Positions 32,801 through 44,304 of a stretch of 64,000 nt of DNA are shown here, piece after piece. Position numbers and translations under genes: made by a program. This stretch comes from Paragorgia papillata (taxonomy: Eukaryota > Cnidaria > Anthozoa > Scleralcyonacea > Coralliidae). The stretch lies in assembly GCA_035771165.1 (NCBI GenBank), contig JAWNZC010000265.1, positions 1,313,001 to 1,377,000 on the forward strand, given 5' to 3'. Within the stretch, counting starts at the first letter, position 1. Each line of letters opens with the position of its first letter. The notes beneath the pieces were generated by a model that saw only the letters and a list, made by a program, of their open reading frames with translations, searched no databases and had not been told where the DNA came from.

Positions 32801-33756
32801 TGATAAATGTGATAAAATGCGAAGGTGATAAATATAATGTCCAATAGAACTTTGTATTCATTGTTATTCAACCAACATGATGACCCTAGCTTGCCATCAG
32901 ATTACAATGCCTTCGCTCCTCAGCTGCATCAAAGGTTCATTAAAACGCCATAGCTTATATGCCAATCCGACTCACTAACGTGTCTGCCTATATATAGCTT
33001 ATAATTAATTATACGTAGCTTATATGCGAACCCGTCCCGCTAGCGTGTTACTGCATTTGACTTGTATATCTCTTGAATGCTATTAATCAGATTCAATGAA
33101 AATGTCGGGATTAAGATCTAAAAACCACTGGTCCTAAATAAAGTTAGCGTGCACGTTAGGCAGTATTTAAACCAGCCAGTGGGTCAGGTTAGCGTATATA
33201 ATTTACAGTAAGCGGTAATTGCTAGTGACTTTAGTCTACACCTAGACTTCACGTAGACTGCTAGACACAACATTCGCGGACTAAGTGATCCAGAAAAACA
33301 GATGCGACAGAGTACACTTCTTTTACGTCATTTTGTTAGCATTTTCGATCATTTCCAGGATTGTCCATTTAGAGTAGTATATCGTGGTATAATACAGTAC
33401 TTATAGGCACTGGGGTTCAACAAAATGCACCAATCCATTTGGGAATTGAGTTTATTACAGTATATATATTCGTAATTCCAGTATATCATGCATTTTGAAT
33501 ATAGAATGTATGCAAAAAGAAACAATACTACTTTGCAATATAAAAGTTAATTTTATAACATACTGTATATGTATTGTCATGCAAATTCTTTACTGTACTA
33601 CCATGCATACTATGATTTACTTATTACAATTGTACAACTTGTCATCTCAAATTTAGATTTTTTACTTTTCCCGAAATATTCTCATGTCATTAATGCTATC
33701 TTTTGAATCGTACATATCTTTAATTGATTGATTGATTGGAATGCCAATTTCTTTAG

Positions 33757-34362
33757 GTCATAAGCAAACTGGTCCAATTGATTTGGTCTTTGGAGTTCCA
33801 TCAACATCAGAATTGGGAGAAAATGGTTTTTCTGAATTCAAGGACTTTGTTAAAAATGTGACCAAATCGTATATGGTATCCAGTAATGACACAAATGTTG
33901 GTATCATTAAATATGGCAGTAATGCGGAAATTGTCTTGTCTTTGTCTGACGGAACTTCTTCAGAAACAGTTATTCAGAAACTAGATGGAATGTCCTTTCA
34001 GTCTGGCGAACAAAATGTTCCTGAAGCCTTGCAACTAGCAGGCACAGAAATGTTTAGCTTGGCTGGTGGAGGAAGAGCTATCGCCAGTAAATACTTTGTT
34101 TTTGGTGCTGGCAAAGAATCGAACCCAAGATCAGCTTTGCAAACTTCTTCACGACATCTTGTAAGTCAAGGTGTTTCAATCATGACTGTTCCAGTTGGTT
34201 CTGGATCTGACACATCCCCACTAAAAGCAATTGCCAGCCATCCAACAGATGATTTTTTTATTCCATCCGAAGATTTTCAAAGTTTTCGAACAGTCCATTC
34301 TAGGGTTTCAAAAGTCATAAGATCAGGCCGCAAAATAATCACAACCACTACTACAAGCACAG
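33757..34362 (+). CDS. Collagen exon 3: first VWA domain
   Basis: This 606-bp exon has phase 1 at both ends and about 201 residues. The VWA fold signature is clear: GPIDLVFGVPSTSELGENGF at the start, NVGIIKYGSNAEIVLSL as the second strand pair, an IQKLDGMSF...NVPEALQLAG helix, and KYFVFGAGK and SIMTVPVGSG strands. VWA domains mediate protein-protein contacts in matrix proteins. The metal-ion-binding DxSxS (MIDAS) motif is degenerate here (VPSTS), so metal-dependent ligand binding is doubtful. The tail is a Thr-rich linker (ITTTTTSTG). The start is set by the CTTTAG acceptor, not the upstream Met. Confidence 0.92.
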
Positions 34363-36028
34363 GTAAATTGTGTACAATATGCATTTTTTAGATCTCGTAA
34401 AGAGAGAAAGTAATTCCATCAGTAGCCATACAGTATAAGTTTTAAATTTCTATTATGAATTCATTCGCCATAAAAGGTATATTAAGCTCCCCTCTTTTTT
34501 CCCCGCTCCCCTAGTTTTTTTTTATTTAAAAAACTTGTATTTAGCGTACACTGTCAGAAAAAAAGCCCGCATGAAAGAACCACCATTTTTTAAAGTTTAC
34601 TCTTCAAAGTTTCTTGTATATTTGGTGTCTAATGAGAGATCAGGCTATTTAATTAAATATGTTGCTTGTCCAAATTCAAGACGGGGTGCATGCAGGGAAG
34701 AAATTAGTATACGCTCACTGCTACTGGAATTATAAAACTGATTGAATCAATTTTATGTTGAAATTTTCACACTCGGGCACATCAAATTAAGCTGTAGCGT
34801 TTTTAAACTATTTTTTGCAAACAAGAACTTGTTTCATTTTTCAGGCTAAACAGGTTCTTAACATATTGAGTCTTTAAACGCCAAATTTCAGGCTGCAGCA
34901 TGCAGTGCAGGTTATTAATAATGCACTAAAAATTCTAACGTACGCGGTTTCCCACTCTTAGCTCTCTATACTCCCCTTTTATTATGAAACAGTAGACAAA
35001 TATCACAACACCAATAGTCTTTATTTTCATTTGATGGTTTTCTAGCGAGATAAACCAATTTTAAATAATTTTGTATGCACAAAAATGTGTTCAATGTCGG
35101 AAATGTAAATTAAAATCTTTTTCGAAATTTGTAATATGTCTTTTTAAAAGGCATAAGCCTTTCTTATTAAAACCTGAAATTAAATAGTCTATTGGGAGCT
35201 TAAATATAGCTTTTTTTGCTTGCAAAACTTTGTGTGAAGGCACAACTTGATGATTTTAATAAAAAGCAACTAAATAAGCACTTGTATTACCACTAAAATT
35301 GCAAATAAAATTACTGGTTGTTCCAGTTCCAGGGAAAAGGGTGCATATAACAAACAGAAAAACGTTTAGGTGTATTTGAATGATACAAATTTCCACTTTC
35401 CTTGGTGCATGGAAAGTTATCGTATATATGGTATTATATTATACATTTAAGCTTGATACCATCTTAAATTTATACCAATTATATGTCTATGTTTACAAAA
35501 CAATTTCTAGTGAAACTAGCAGTGCATGCAAAACAATAGGAGAGGTCAACAAATATAAGCCAGGTGAAGAATTAGACAGACTCGCCATCTAGTAAAAGAT
35601 TTTTCAGTGAACGTAACTTAAAAAGTTTCTGTTCATTAACTAAACGTTTCCACACTCCGATCTAATGTCTTCATCATGGTGAAATGTCCTATATCTAAAT
35701 AGAAAGATACGACTATAGTAGAGATAAGATGTTATAGATTTTAATATTTACGTGCGGCTTGAGTAAAGTTTGCTTGTGTTATAACTATATTTTCTTGTAT
35801 AAGTGAGTTGTAACAGTAAGAATATTTTAAGAAAAATGATCTTTGTTTCACAAAGGCAGTTCACGATTTTATGGTTAATTTTATTTCTATTGTTGTTCTT
35901 ATATTATATTTTTTATATTTTCTCTCAAAAAGTTAAACTTTATTTTTAAAGGTTAAATTTAACTACTTCATGTGTTTTATAGTATTAAATTTTAACTTTT
36001 ACTAACAATCTATCTCTTTTTTGAATAG
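34363..36028 (+). other. Intron between VWA exons
   Basis: 1.7 kb of AT-rich sequence. I see no repeats or RNA gene I can support. Confidence 0.6.
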
Positions 36029-36601
36029 GAAAATTCAAACTGGTTGACCAAAAATCTGGTCCAATAGACCTGTTGCTTGGTATTCCTGATGGTGATCGGG
36101 TTGGCAGTGCTGGTTTTGCACAGTCGAAGACATTTGCTCGGCGATTTATTAAGCACTTCCAATTTGGCAATACCAAGACACGTGTTGGCGTTTTTAAGTA
36201 CAATACTAACCCCCAAACAATTGTAACCTTTGGTCAGGGGGTTTCGGGTGGGTTTGTAGACGGTGCTATTCAGAAAATGACCTTCTCTGGTGGTGACAAT
36301 CGCATTGATAATGCCCTAAGACATTCGTCTAGAATTTTTTCTCAAGGGGGGCGTGCAGGTGCAAAACAAAAACTTGTCCTTTTAACAAATGGCCAATCTT
36401 CACATGGTTCATCCGATTTGAAAACTGTCAGACAGTCTTTAAGTGGGTTTGATGTAGTTCATGTTGCCGTTGGCTCTTCTGCCCGTGCAGAAGCTGCAAA
36501 AATTTCAAAGGATTTCCTGTATTACGAATCTTTTCCAACGCTAGTATCGTCTGGCCCAATTACGGTAGCTGAAGCTGCTGCTGCACAAGATGCAGATGCC
36601 G
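36029..36601 (+). CDS. Collagen exon 4: second VWA domain
   Basis: This 573-bp exon has phase 1 at both ends and about 190 residues. It begins KFKLVDQKSGPIDLLLGIPD and carries TRVGVFKYNTNPQTIVTFGQ, GGDNRIDNALRHSSRIFSQG, QKLVLLTNGQSS and FDVVHVAVGSS, the usual VWA succession. It is clearly a paralogue of the first VWA (shared GPIDL-x-x-GIP start), probably by tandem exon duplication. The MIDAS position reads IPDGD in place of DxSxS. It ends AAAQDADAG where the collagen repeat begins. The longer ORF continuing to 36813 runs into the intron. Confidence 0.92.
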
Positions 36602-37082
36602 GTAAAGAAATCTTTTCATTTTTATTCATATTTTCCCGTACCATTTTAAGTCATAATAATAGTGCTAACAAAAATGTGTTCTTGCAGATGGCTTGCAAGT
36701 TGTTAAATTATTATATGCATGCACCGTATTGTTATGTAAATTTCGCTGTATGCAATGATCAAACAATTCCGTCAAATACCATACTGTGGAATAAGCCTTC
36801 TTGTGGAACTTGACAACTTGTGAATCTTCCTGTCACCTTGTGCAATGAGATACCAAAAAAATATTAACCAACACCACCATATACTAGGTATACTAGGTCC
36901 ATTTACTGCAAACTACGTTCTAAAAATAAGTAGAAGTTCACTTTGGGACAAGATTTTCACAAGCTCTTGATCACCAGACTGCAACATTCGACATGTTCTG
37001 AAAGTCTGTAAACGACTTGTGAAAACTTGTGTGAGATTAACTCTTATTTATCACACAATATTTCTTTTTAAACATATCATAA

Positions 37083-37251
37083 ATAATGAGTAAAATAGAC
37101 GTTCTCTGACCAAAATATTTGTTTATTAACGAGCTTTCGGCTGCCAGACTGCAGCCTTCAACAGGAAGGTAGTAAAAGGCTGCAGTCTGGCAGCCGAAAA
37201 CTCGTTAATAAACAAATATTTTGGTCAGAGAACGTCTATTTTACTCATTAT
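37083..37251. mobile_element. 169-bp near-perfect foldback MITE
   Basis: The arms of about 75 bp (ATAATGAGTAAAATAGACG through GGCTGCCAGACTGCAGCC) and the inverse are nearly identical. The inner part read on either strand gives a Pu-rich stem-loop followed by GCCGAAA, see the hammerhead-like finding. Confidence 0.85.
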
Positions 37252-37615
37252 GTATAATCCTGGCCGCGCTTCTTCAATTTTTTCATATCATAAATAACTT
37301 GGACCACTCATCCCTATATTCCCCAAATGTTATTTAAACAAAAGTTGTGTATAATACCAGTGCAGTTGTATAATTACTTTATAGCGAAAGTCGGTATTCT
37401 TTAAATCCATAGAAATCATTGTATGAAATGTTTTGTTTATCTGAAGATTCTTAATAACCGTAGTAATCATGAATGTATTTATCTTAGCTATCAGCATATA
37501 TGATACCTGGTAAGACTAGGTTATGAAGTTTTTGAACTATTTTTTCTTCTCTTTGACCATACTGGTAATTTCTGATTGAATCCATGATTTAAATTATGAA
37601 AATATTTTACTGTTG

Positions 37616-38087
37616 AAGTGGTTCTCTGATGAAAATTTTGTTGGTAATGTTTCTGCATAATCCTAAAGATATTATGTTACTTGGTAATTGTGCAAAGTTT
37701 CATCTCGAAATTCTCAAAAACAAAGCCTAGCTATTTTACATGCGAAGTTTCTATGTTGGAGTGCCGCCATTAAATTGGCCGTGTTTGAGAAGAATGAGTT
37801 TGAGGAGAACTTATGACGTCATAGACTCGACAAAAACAAAAGATCATTGTTGTTGTCAACAAAAAGATCATTGTTGTCATCGAGTCTATGACGTCATAAG
37901 CTTCCTCGACTCATTCTTCTCAAGCTCGGCCACTATAATGGCGGCGTTCCAAAATACAAACTTCACACGTAAAATATCACCTTTTCAACGAATTTTGAAA
38001 TGAAATTTTGCACGATTACTAACTACCAGAACATCTTTAGGACTATGCAAAAACATTGCCAACAATATTTTCATCAAAGAACCACTT
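37616..38087. mobile_element. MITE family M2, full copy
   Basis: The ends AAGTGGTTCTCTGATGAAAA and inverse TTTTCATCAAAGAACCACTT enclose long arms including GAGAAGAATGAGTTTGAGGA and TTATGACGTCATAGACTCG. A second copy lies at 50933-51359. Confidence 0.85.
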
Positions 38088-38519
38088 TAATAATATGTCT
38101 AATATAGACGTAATAATGTTTTAAAATAGTATACAAAGCATTTCCACAGACCACAGGTGCTATGAGCATTTAATGATATGAGTATTTGAGCTGCTATGAA
38201 CTGAAGGGTTACTATTTGTAGTTTAAACGAGCACCATATTTTGTCTTGGTGACAAGGTGAACTATGAATTGAAACCATATTTACCGTAGTACTTAATAAT
38301 TATTGTACTCTAAGTCAGCAAAGTTTTGGACATTTGCTTAAAACAGTCTATCAGTCTGCGCTATATATACTAATATGGGGGATTTTTACTTTTTTTTAAA
38401 TTTAAAATTTTAATTTCGGGAAAGCTATTGTTTTTTCAATTGAATTGCAACCTTTTCTTTTGTAATAAATCTTTGCTCTTGGTTCTGTAATTTTACGTAT
38501 ATTTTTCTATTATCTTTAG

Positions 38520-38554
38520 GAGTACAAGGAAAGAAGGGAGAAAGAGGCGATCCG
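38520..38554 (+). CDS. Collagen exon 5: start of minor triple helix
   Basis: This 35-bp exon converts the phase-1 series to phase 0. It completes GVQGKKGERGDP (four Gly-X-Y triplets) and ends at GTAATG. It joins VWA2 (ADA-G) without a linker. Confidence 0.9.
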
Positions 38555-38587
38555 GTAATGTAAATAGGTTTCTTTTACATATAGTGA

Positions 38588-38725
38588 AATAAAAGTAGCG
38601 TGCTGCGTAGGCTGTGTTGAAACAACAATCGGGATATAGTAAGGTTATAGATATACTGCCGTCACGTTTCTCTCTGACGAAGGGCCTTCGCTCGAAACGT
38701 TAAGCCCTAATCAGAAACGAGAACG
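38588..38725 (+). repeat. Dispersed repeat with hammerhead-like core, copy 2
   Basis: AAAGTAGCGTGCTGCGTAGG, ATATAGTAAGGTTATAGATA, CTGACGA (38674-38680), a stem-loop and CTCGAAACGTTA occur. It matches 16490-16655 on the opposite strand. Confidence 0.75.
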
Positions 38726-39285
38726 CAAGTCATCGCAAGTTGGCAGTCACGCTATCTCAGCCAGCCGCTCTGAATAGTTTCCCGAAAATATCATGTACCG
38801 TGACAAAGTTTTTGAAACACTCATGAAACCTTTTTTTTGTTAATTTGGGTGTTCAAACGACCGCCACAGAAATTCTGACTGCCAACTTGCGATGACTTGC
38901 GTATAGCTTAGAACTTTACGAAATTTACGAAGACTGGTATTTTGAACGTGTTCTTACTGCTCGTGTAAATGAATCTACGTGAAAGATTTTGAAAAGGCTA
39001 CAAGTGTTGGCGAAATGTATCTAACAGATAATACATTTTACCGAAATGTCTGGCCATGTCTGATTGCATAATTAATTTAATTCTTTTCAGTAGCCAATGA
39101 GACAACTACCAAAATCTGGCAGCATAATCGGGACGCAATTAGCGGAGTTAAATGGCAGACTCTTCTCTCGCGTCCAGTTCCCAGGGCGCGATGTGAAGAG
39201 TCTGTATTCGCTAGAAAAACTAACAATTAGCAGTAGATACATGCCTGGGCGTGCCTATTTTTACTTGCTTGCTTGCTCCACTCGC

Positions 39286-39348
<63 letters not shown>
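39286..39348 (+). repeat. (TCAA)n microsatellite
   Basis: About 15 uninterrupted tetranucleotide units lie about 30 bp upstream of the exon 6 acceptor. SINQSINQ-like reading frames here are artefacts. Confidence 0.95.
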
Positions 39349-39377
39349 CTTATGTTATGCTATTTTTTTTATTACAG

Positions 39378-39431
39378 GGTGCAGCTGGTTTCCCTGGAGA
39401 CCGAGGCGCCTCTGGTGCGAGAGGGTCAACT
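39378..39431 (+). CDS. Collagen exon 6 (54 bp), minor helix
   Basis: The peptide is GAAGFPGDRGASGARGST, six triplets in phase 0. It contains GFPGDR, close to the integrin-binding GFOGER motif of vertebrate collagens. Confidence 0.95.
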
Positions 39432-39838
39432 GTGAGTAATATTTTTTGTCTTTATTTATCAATAGTTTCTTAACAACAAGTTTCGTATTGAATCTGACGT
39501 TGAAAAATACTGTGAGTTCTTTTCTCATCTAAAAGGAACATACAAAGTCGCTATTGCCTTGTGTTACAATGCTGCTCATGTTTTAAAGATTACTTCAAAA
39601 ACTCATTAATAATTCATGACAAAATTAGTACCATGTCGATGTGCTAGAGACACGCTTGCCGTTTTCGATAAATTTTGCCTCGGGCAAAGTCAATCTTCAA
39701 TTTTTTTTAGTCAATAAACGAACTTATGAAATGGTTTGTATTTGAAGTCCTTCAATAAACTTGCAGTTTCTGTTTTATCAGATCTAAAACACTCAGTTCC
39801 TGCTTGTTCATTATACAGTACATAGACCCAGTGGCGTA

Positions 39839-40403
39839 CCGAGGACATTTTGATTGGGGGGGGGGGGGGGGGGGGGTTGTGTTTTAAAATTTACCGATGA
39901 AACCCATGATTTACCGATGAAACCCAGGTGGGTTTATATATTTTAAGGTTTTAAATCCTAAATTTACCGCCGATTTGGTTTTAACTGCATGACGTATATC
40001 AATTTACTGACCATTTCCCCAAAAAGTGTGTGTGTAGGGGGGTGGTCAGTGATGTTTTTCAGGGGGAATACGGGGGAAACTGTCGGCGGAATGCCGTTCC
40101 CCCTGACAAAAAATAAACGTAGTGCAACACCGTTCAACACTGCACTATTTTTGCTTTGAGTCAATGAGTGTACTCGTTTTCAACCAAGTTGGCCAACGAG
40201 CTAGCCTGAGCCAGGCCTTTTAGTAGTCTTTTCACACACCCATTAACTTTCACGACAGGAGCCACGCCCATTTAATTTTACGACCAGTGGCCACGCCCAT
40301 TTGACTTTAGTGAGCGTTCCCCCACTTCTAAAATTTGGAAAACATCACTGGGGGTGGTGTTACCCCCCCCCCCCACACACACACCCCATTAGGTATGCCA
40401 CTG
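39839..40403. mobile_element. hAT-like non-autonomous element with 8-bp target duplication
   Basis: The termini are CAGTGGCGTACC and inverse GGTATGCCACTG. Each is followed inward by a G or C homopolymer tract. The flanks CATAGACC (39831-39838) and CATAGACT (40404-40411) match at 7 of 8 bases, the duplication length of hAT elements. Confidence 0.75.
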
Positions 40404-40728
40404 CATAGACTTTAAAAATAAAGCTTTATATTATATATTTTATTAAAAGTAAAAAAATGTTTTTTTTATGAAAGAGTTAATTTATAAGGGCTAATTTTAT
40501 ATGCATTATATATTCGGCAGCCATTATAACCTTGTTTTAAAGTAAAAAATGTTTTTTTGAATTTCCTACATGAAAGTGAGTTAATTTATAAGGGCTAATT
40601 TATATGCATATAACAGAATTCTAATTCGGCAGCCATTTTTGAATAAGGTCTATAAATAATGCCATTATTAGCCTAATTTGGATTAACCATTTATCTAAAA
40701 CCATTAATATTTTTTGTGGTGATTTCAG

Positions 40729-40818
40729 GGTGAACGTGGTCCACGAGGCAATTCAGGTAGTCCAGGTGATCCAGGCCCTAAAGGTCCTCCTGGTGTTGGT
40801 GGTGCTATAGATGTTGAT
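40729..40818 (+). CDS. Collagen exon 7 (90 bp), end of minor helix
   Basis: The peptide is GERGPRGNSGSPGDPGPK, then GPPGVGGAIDVD. The Gly-X-Y register ends at GAI, and IDVD starts a non-helical hinge. Phase 0; the donor is GTAAGT. Confidence 0.95.
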
Positions 40819-41593
40819 GTAAGTTCATGAAAATTTTTCTATTACACGCATTTATCATTGCACACATTACTTCCGGTAAAATCACGCACTGTGATTGGTT
40901 GTAGACGTGGCAAGATTTTTTCGTAATGCCGGGATTATGAAAATTGTTAATGCCATACGATCTGGAACAAACTAAAAATTCTAAAAAGCAACTTTAAAAG
41001 ACTTTTATTGTCTCTCCGGCATTTTGATGAAGACAAGGAAAATTATAATAAACTACTTAAGAACCTCGAGTTCGGTCTTTGTGGTAAAAATAATATTAAA
41101 CCTCAGCCTTGGACTTAATTATATATTGTCTAAAAATATATTGTATTAAAAATATATTGTCTGGAAACGCGGTCAAAGTCTGTTTTATGTTTTTGTTTAC
41201 ATTTGTGCACCTTTACACTTGCTGAACACATTGAAGTTTGGTATAATGAAGCAATCAACCAATAGCAGCGTTGCTGTTTAAATATTAATGAACGTTAAAC
41301 AAAAACTTTGTGCACTTTAATGCAACCCTCAACATAAATTGCAGCTCATTGTTAGTCGTTTTGATGTCCACCGCGCGTTTCCAGACCATTTAATTTTAGG
41401 GACTATGGACCTAGCTATCGCTTGGTCAATACAGCAAGACCTCGGTTTGATATTTTACCGTGAAGTCCTCAATCTCGGTTATTCAGTAGTTAGTATAATA
41501 CAGAATTATTTAACTGTCTTAATTGTGTTTAGTTATGTTGTTAACAGCATAGGGTGCAAGTAGCTCTAGTACATTTCTTGTTTTTTGTTTGTC

Positions 41594-41810
41594 GTGTTTA
41601 CAAGGACGCTAGGGTTACCATAGCTGGCAGGTTATGGTTTGTCCTTGGAAACTCATTTGGTAGTGATAACTCATCTACCCAGGACAACTTTTTACTAGTG
41701 CTTGATAACCAAATGTCTAATAAAGTTGACCCAGGCAGCAGGGTAACCCTACCTGTGAACTTTTGCTTGTAAACCTGGGTTAACTTTGACCCTACCTCCT
41801 TGTAAACAGG
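41594..41810. mobile_element. Short TIR element
   Basis: TGTTTACAAGGACGCTAGGG at the left and the inverse of TGTTTACAAGGAGGTAGGGT at the right define the ends. Confidence 0.65.
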
Positions 41811-42639
41811 CCCTAAAAGACACTCCCGAATTTGCTTTCACTATTATTATTCACCATTGTTCGCACCGAAGCGAATTCGGGAAGTGGCAATTAATCCAGT
41901 TCAGTTAACTTAATAAGCGAATGAGATGAAAGGTCAATCCCTTGAGATAAAAATATATCGTGGGGCAGATCGTGGCTATTTAGATACAACTTACAGCAAC
42001 CTATTTAAACAAGCAGTCGATGAGTACATGCATGTGTGTACTGCTATTAATAAACTTGATTGCATTAAAGATGTAAAATGATGCTACCGGTTGTGAAATA
42101 TATACTTGTAAGTTTCCTTCTTCATAAACACGTGTTGCGGTGTTGGCCTGACTCGATAAATCGCCCAACAAGTTGAAAACCTTTTGTCACTTTTCAATCA
42201 TTCGGTATAACGCACAAAAACTGTGGTAGATCACACTTGCAAGTTTACTATAAGTCATGTTAAAAATACTTGCCATTTGAATCAGCAATATTGTCTTTCT
42301 TCGAAAATACTAAATAGTGTTGCTCTTTGACTAGCTTCGAATACGAAATAATATTATAAACACGATCAGGATTAAAGAATACTTGTTTCCAACGTTCAAA
42401 CTGACAGCTCGTACGTTGACGCCAAACAATTCTAAGCTTCGTCCGAGACGCAAAAATGATGGGAGAGGCATAAATATCAGATTCTTACTACCTTCCAGAA
42501 TGTTTGTTAATCTTCTGTAAACCATGATTACTCATGGTGTGACACTAAAGTTATTTATTATTTTTTTATTTTAAACATGGCACGTTAGCTAGAATAAAAC
42601 TATTCAGAATCATGAGTTCTGTTGTCGAATAACAGGGAG

Positions 42640-42830
42640 TGTAAAAAGTAGAGTGCTGTGTAGGCAATGTTTTAAACAGGGCAACTTAAGTGAAAATGTA
42701 ATAAACTGCCGAGGTTTTTAGTAACGGAAACTGACGTTTCTAACGGAGCCCTCCGCTCGAACCGTCAGTTTTCTGTTACTAAAAAGCTCAGCAGTTTACC
42801 ACATTTTCACTTGCTCTGTTTAAACGGTTA
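42640..42830 (+). repeat. Dispersed hairpin repeat, copy 3 of the 16490/38588 family
   Basis: AAAGTAGAGTGCTGTGTAGG heads it. The arms AACTTAAGTGAAAATGT and TTTTTAGTAACGGAAACTGA are followed by their inverse. The hammerhead-like core positions are mutated here (CTAACGG, CTCGAACC). Confidence 0.65.
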
Positions 42831-42959
42831 AGTGGTTAGAAAACTACAAATAATAAAGGTCCTTAGATATCATGTCAGCATACTGTTGTCTAGTTTTATA
42901 ATGCATGGCCTCTTGCTGTGCATATTGTTACTCATTTATTCTTTTATAAAATTATTTAG

Positions 42960-43028
42960 CCTGCACGCCGTGGTAAAGGTCCTGGTCCAAATGAATTATT
43001 TTATGTTCCTGGTCCAGCTGGCCCACCG
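42960..43028 (+). CDS. Collagen exon 8 (69 bp): hinge/N-telopeptide and start of major helix
   Basis: The peptide is PARRGKGPGPNELFYVP followed by GPAGPP, the first two triplets of the major helix. The stretch from IDVD (exon 7) to YVP is non-helical, as expected for an N-telopeptide between minor and major helices. It carries a basic ARRGK cluster that could hold a propeptide cleavage site or a cross-linking lysine; this is inferred. Confidence 0.93.
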
Positions 43029-43222
43029 GTAAGTTCATACATTCCACCAATACTGATATATAAACACGTGCCTTATTAATTCTTTAACAGGCAAGTTTCT
43101 GCAAGAGGTATCCAGTTGACAAGTAAAATTTTATGCCGTTAGCCAGAGTAAAATAAGTGAGGACAAAATGTACGATTACCTTGTAAAAGGGTAAACGTCC
43201 ATGTAACCTTTAGAACTGTTAA

Positions 43223-43487
43223 GGGGTGGACCATTAGAAAAGTGATGGAGGGGGGTGGGGGGGGGGGAAACAAAAATAAAATTCATACACAAAGAAAGTT
43301 TGAGAAAAAAAATGCGTGCAGAGCCTTCTCATGGTGAAAACTAGGTATGTGTAATAAAAAAAATTCATGCAAAGGATTAGACAATAAAAAAAATTTCCTG
43401 CACAAGCAAATGATAAAGAAAAAAATTCGTGCAATCTGAAAGCCACCCCCCCCCCCCCCCAAAATCACTTTTCTAATGGTCCACCCC
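43223..43487. mobile_element. PIF/Harbinger-like MITE (TAA target)
   Basis: The ends GGGGTGGACCATTAGAAAAG and the perfect inverse are flanked by TAA on both sides, a 3-bp duplication typical of PIF/Harbinger. G and C homopolymer tracts lie just inside the arms. Confidence 0.75.
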
Positions 43488-44304
43488 TAAGGCCAGTTTA
43501 GATGCCAATACCGTACACGTCATTTTGATTATTACTGTTCATGACTCCGAACGTAGCCGGGGCAGCTACTTACGGATGTTGGGGCATTAAGGTGCAGCTA
43601 CGTACTTACGGGGGGTGGCTACTCTCAAGGGGCGACTATTTTTCGGGGTGAAAATTGCGTTAGAAAGAGAGAATTAATGAAAGTACTTCTTATGTTATAA
43701 GTTGGCGTACTAAATCAAATAAATTTATTTCAAAGCTGAAAGTTAAGCTAATAAATATGGAAATTTTTTTTGCGCTGATCGAATGGTCGACAAACCTACA
43801 ACTTATGCTGACGTAGACAACTCTTACATTCGGGGAGCGGTTACTGGTTATTTTCGGGGGGGGTTACTTTGGGGACTTTACGGTATGAAGGCAATCTTTT
43901 TTTATTTCGATTTGGTAACAAATAGATAATTTTCTATCAATGCAAAAAAATATCAAATTGACTAAAATATGTTTTTTAGAACGTAAAAAATGAGATTTTT
44001 CTGGGACAAATTACTTAAATGTATCATCACATGAAGACCTTTAATTTTCCCCACCAAAATAGTGTTTTTTGAAAAATTACGACTTTGCAGCATTTAAGTG
44101 ATTTACATAAACTTTAGCTTAAATTTTCTCGGCTTAGACAACGTTACTACGCCATTGAACTTACCAAATGGGTCGTTTTTGAAGCTATTCAAACCATTCG
44201 CAGTACGTGTTTTATCAGATCTAAAACACTTGGCTATCACTTCGTGTTTTAAATCTGATAATAATTTTTAATCATGATCTAAACACAGCTGCTCATGTTT
44301 TCAT

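Larger units (their letters stand above)
25632..33756 (+). other. Intron before VWA1 (8.1 kb)
   Basis: It contains a large hairpin element (27370-27787), a captured coding start (28057-28149) within inverted ATTCACC repeats, hairpins at 28554-28693 and 29620-29817, a GGGT-rich run (29971-30054) and an ATGC run (31559-31583). The minus-strand frame 26216-26665 (149 codons) matches nothing I recognise. The rest is AT-rich and featureless. Confidence 0.6.
36602..38519 (+). other. Intron after VWA2
   Basis: It contains two inverted-repeat elements (37083-37251 and 37616-38087). Otherwise it is unremarkable AT-rich sequence. Confidence 0.6.
40819..42959 (+). other. Intron 7
   Basis: It contains a TIR element (41594-41810) and a hairpin repeat (42640-42830). 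I see nothing else. Confidence 0.6.

Noticed and set aside
33757..36601. Type VI-like collagen because of the VWA domains
   Set aside because: The following helix is long, uninterrupted and encoded by 45/54/99-bp Gly-starting exons, the fibrillar pattern.
36602..36813. Continuation of the VWA2 ORF past 36601
   Set aside because: GTAAAG at 36602 is a donor, and splicing to 38520 restores Gly-X-Y in phase. The extension is intronic.
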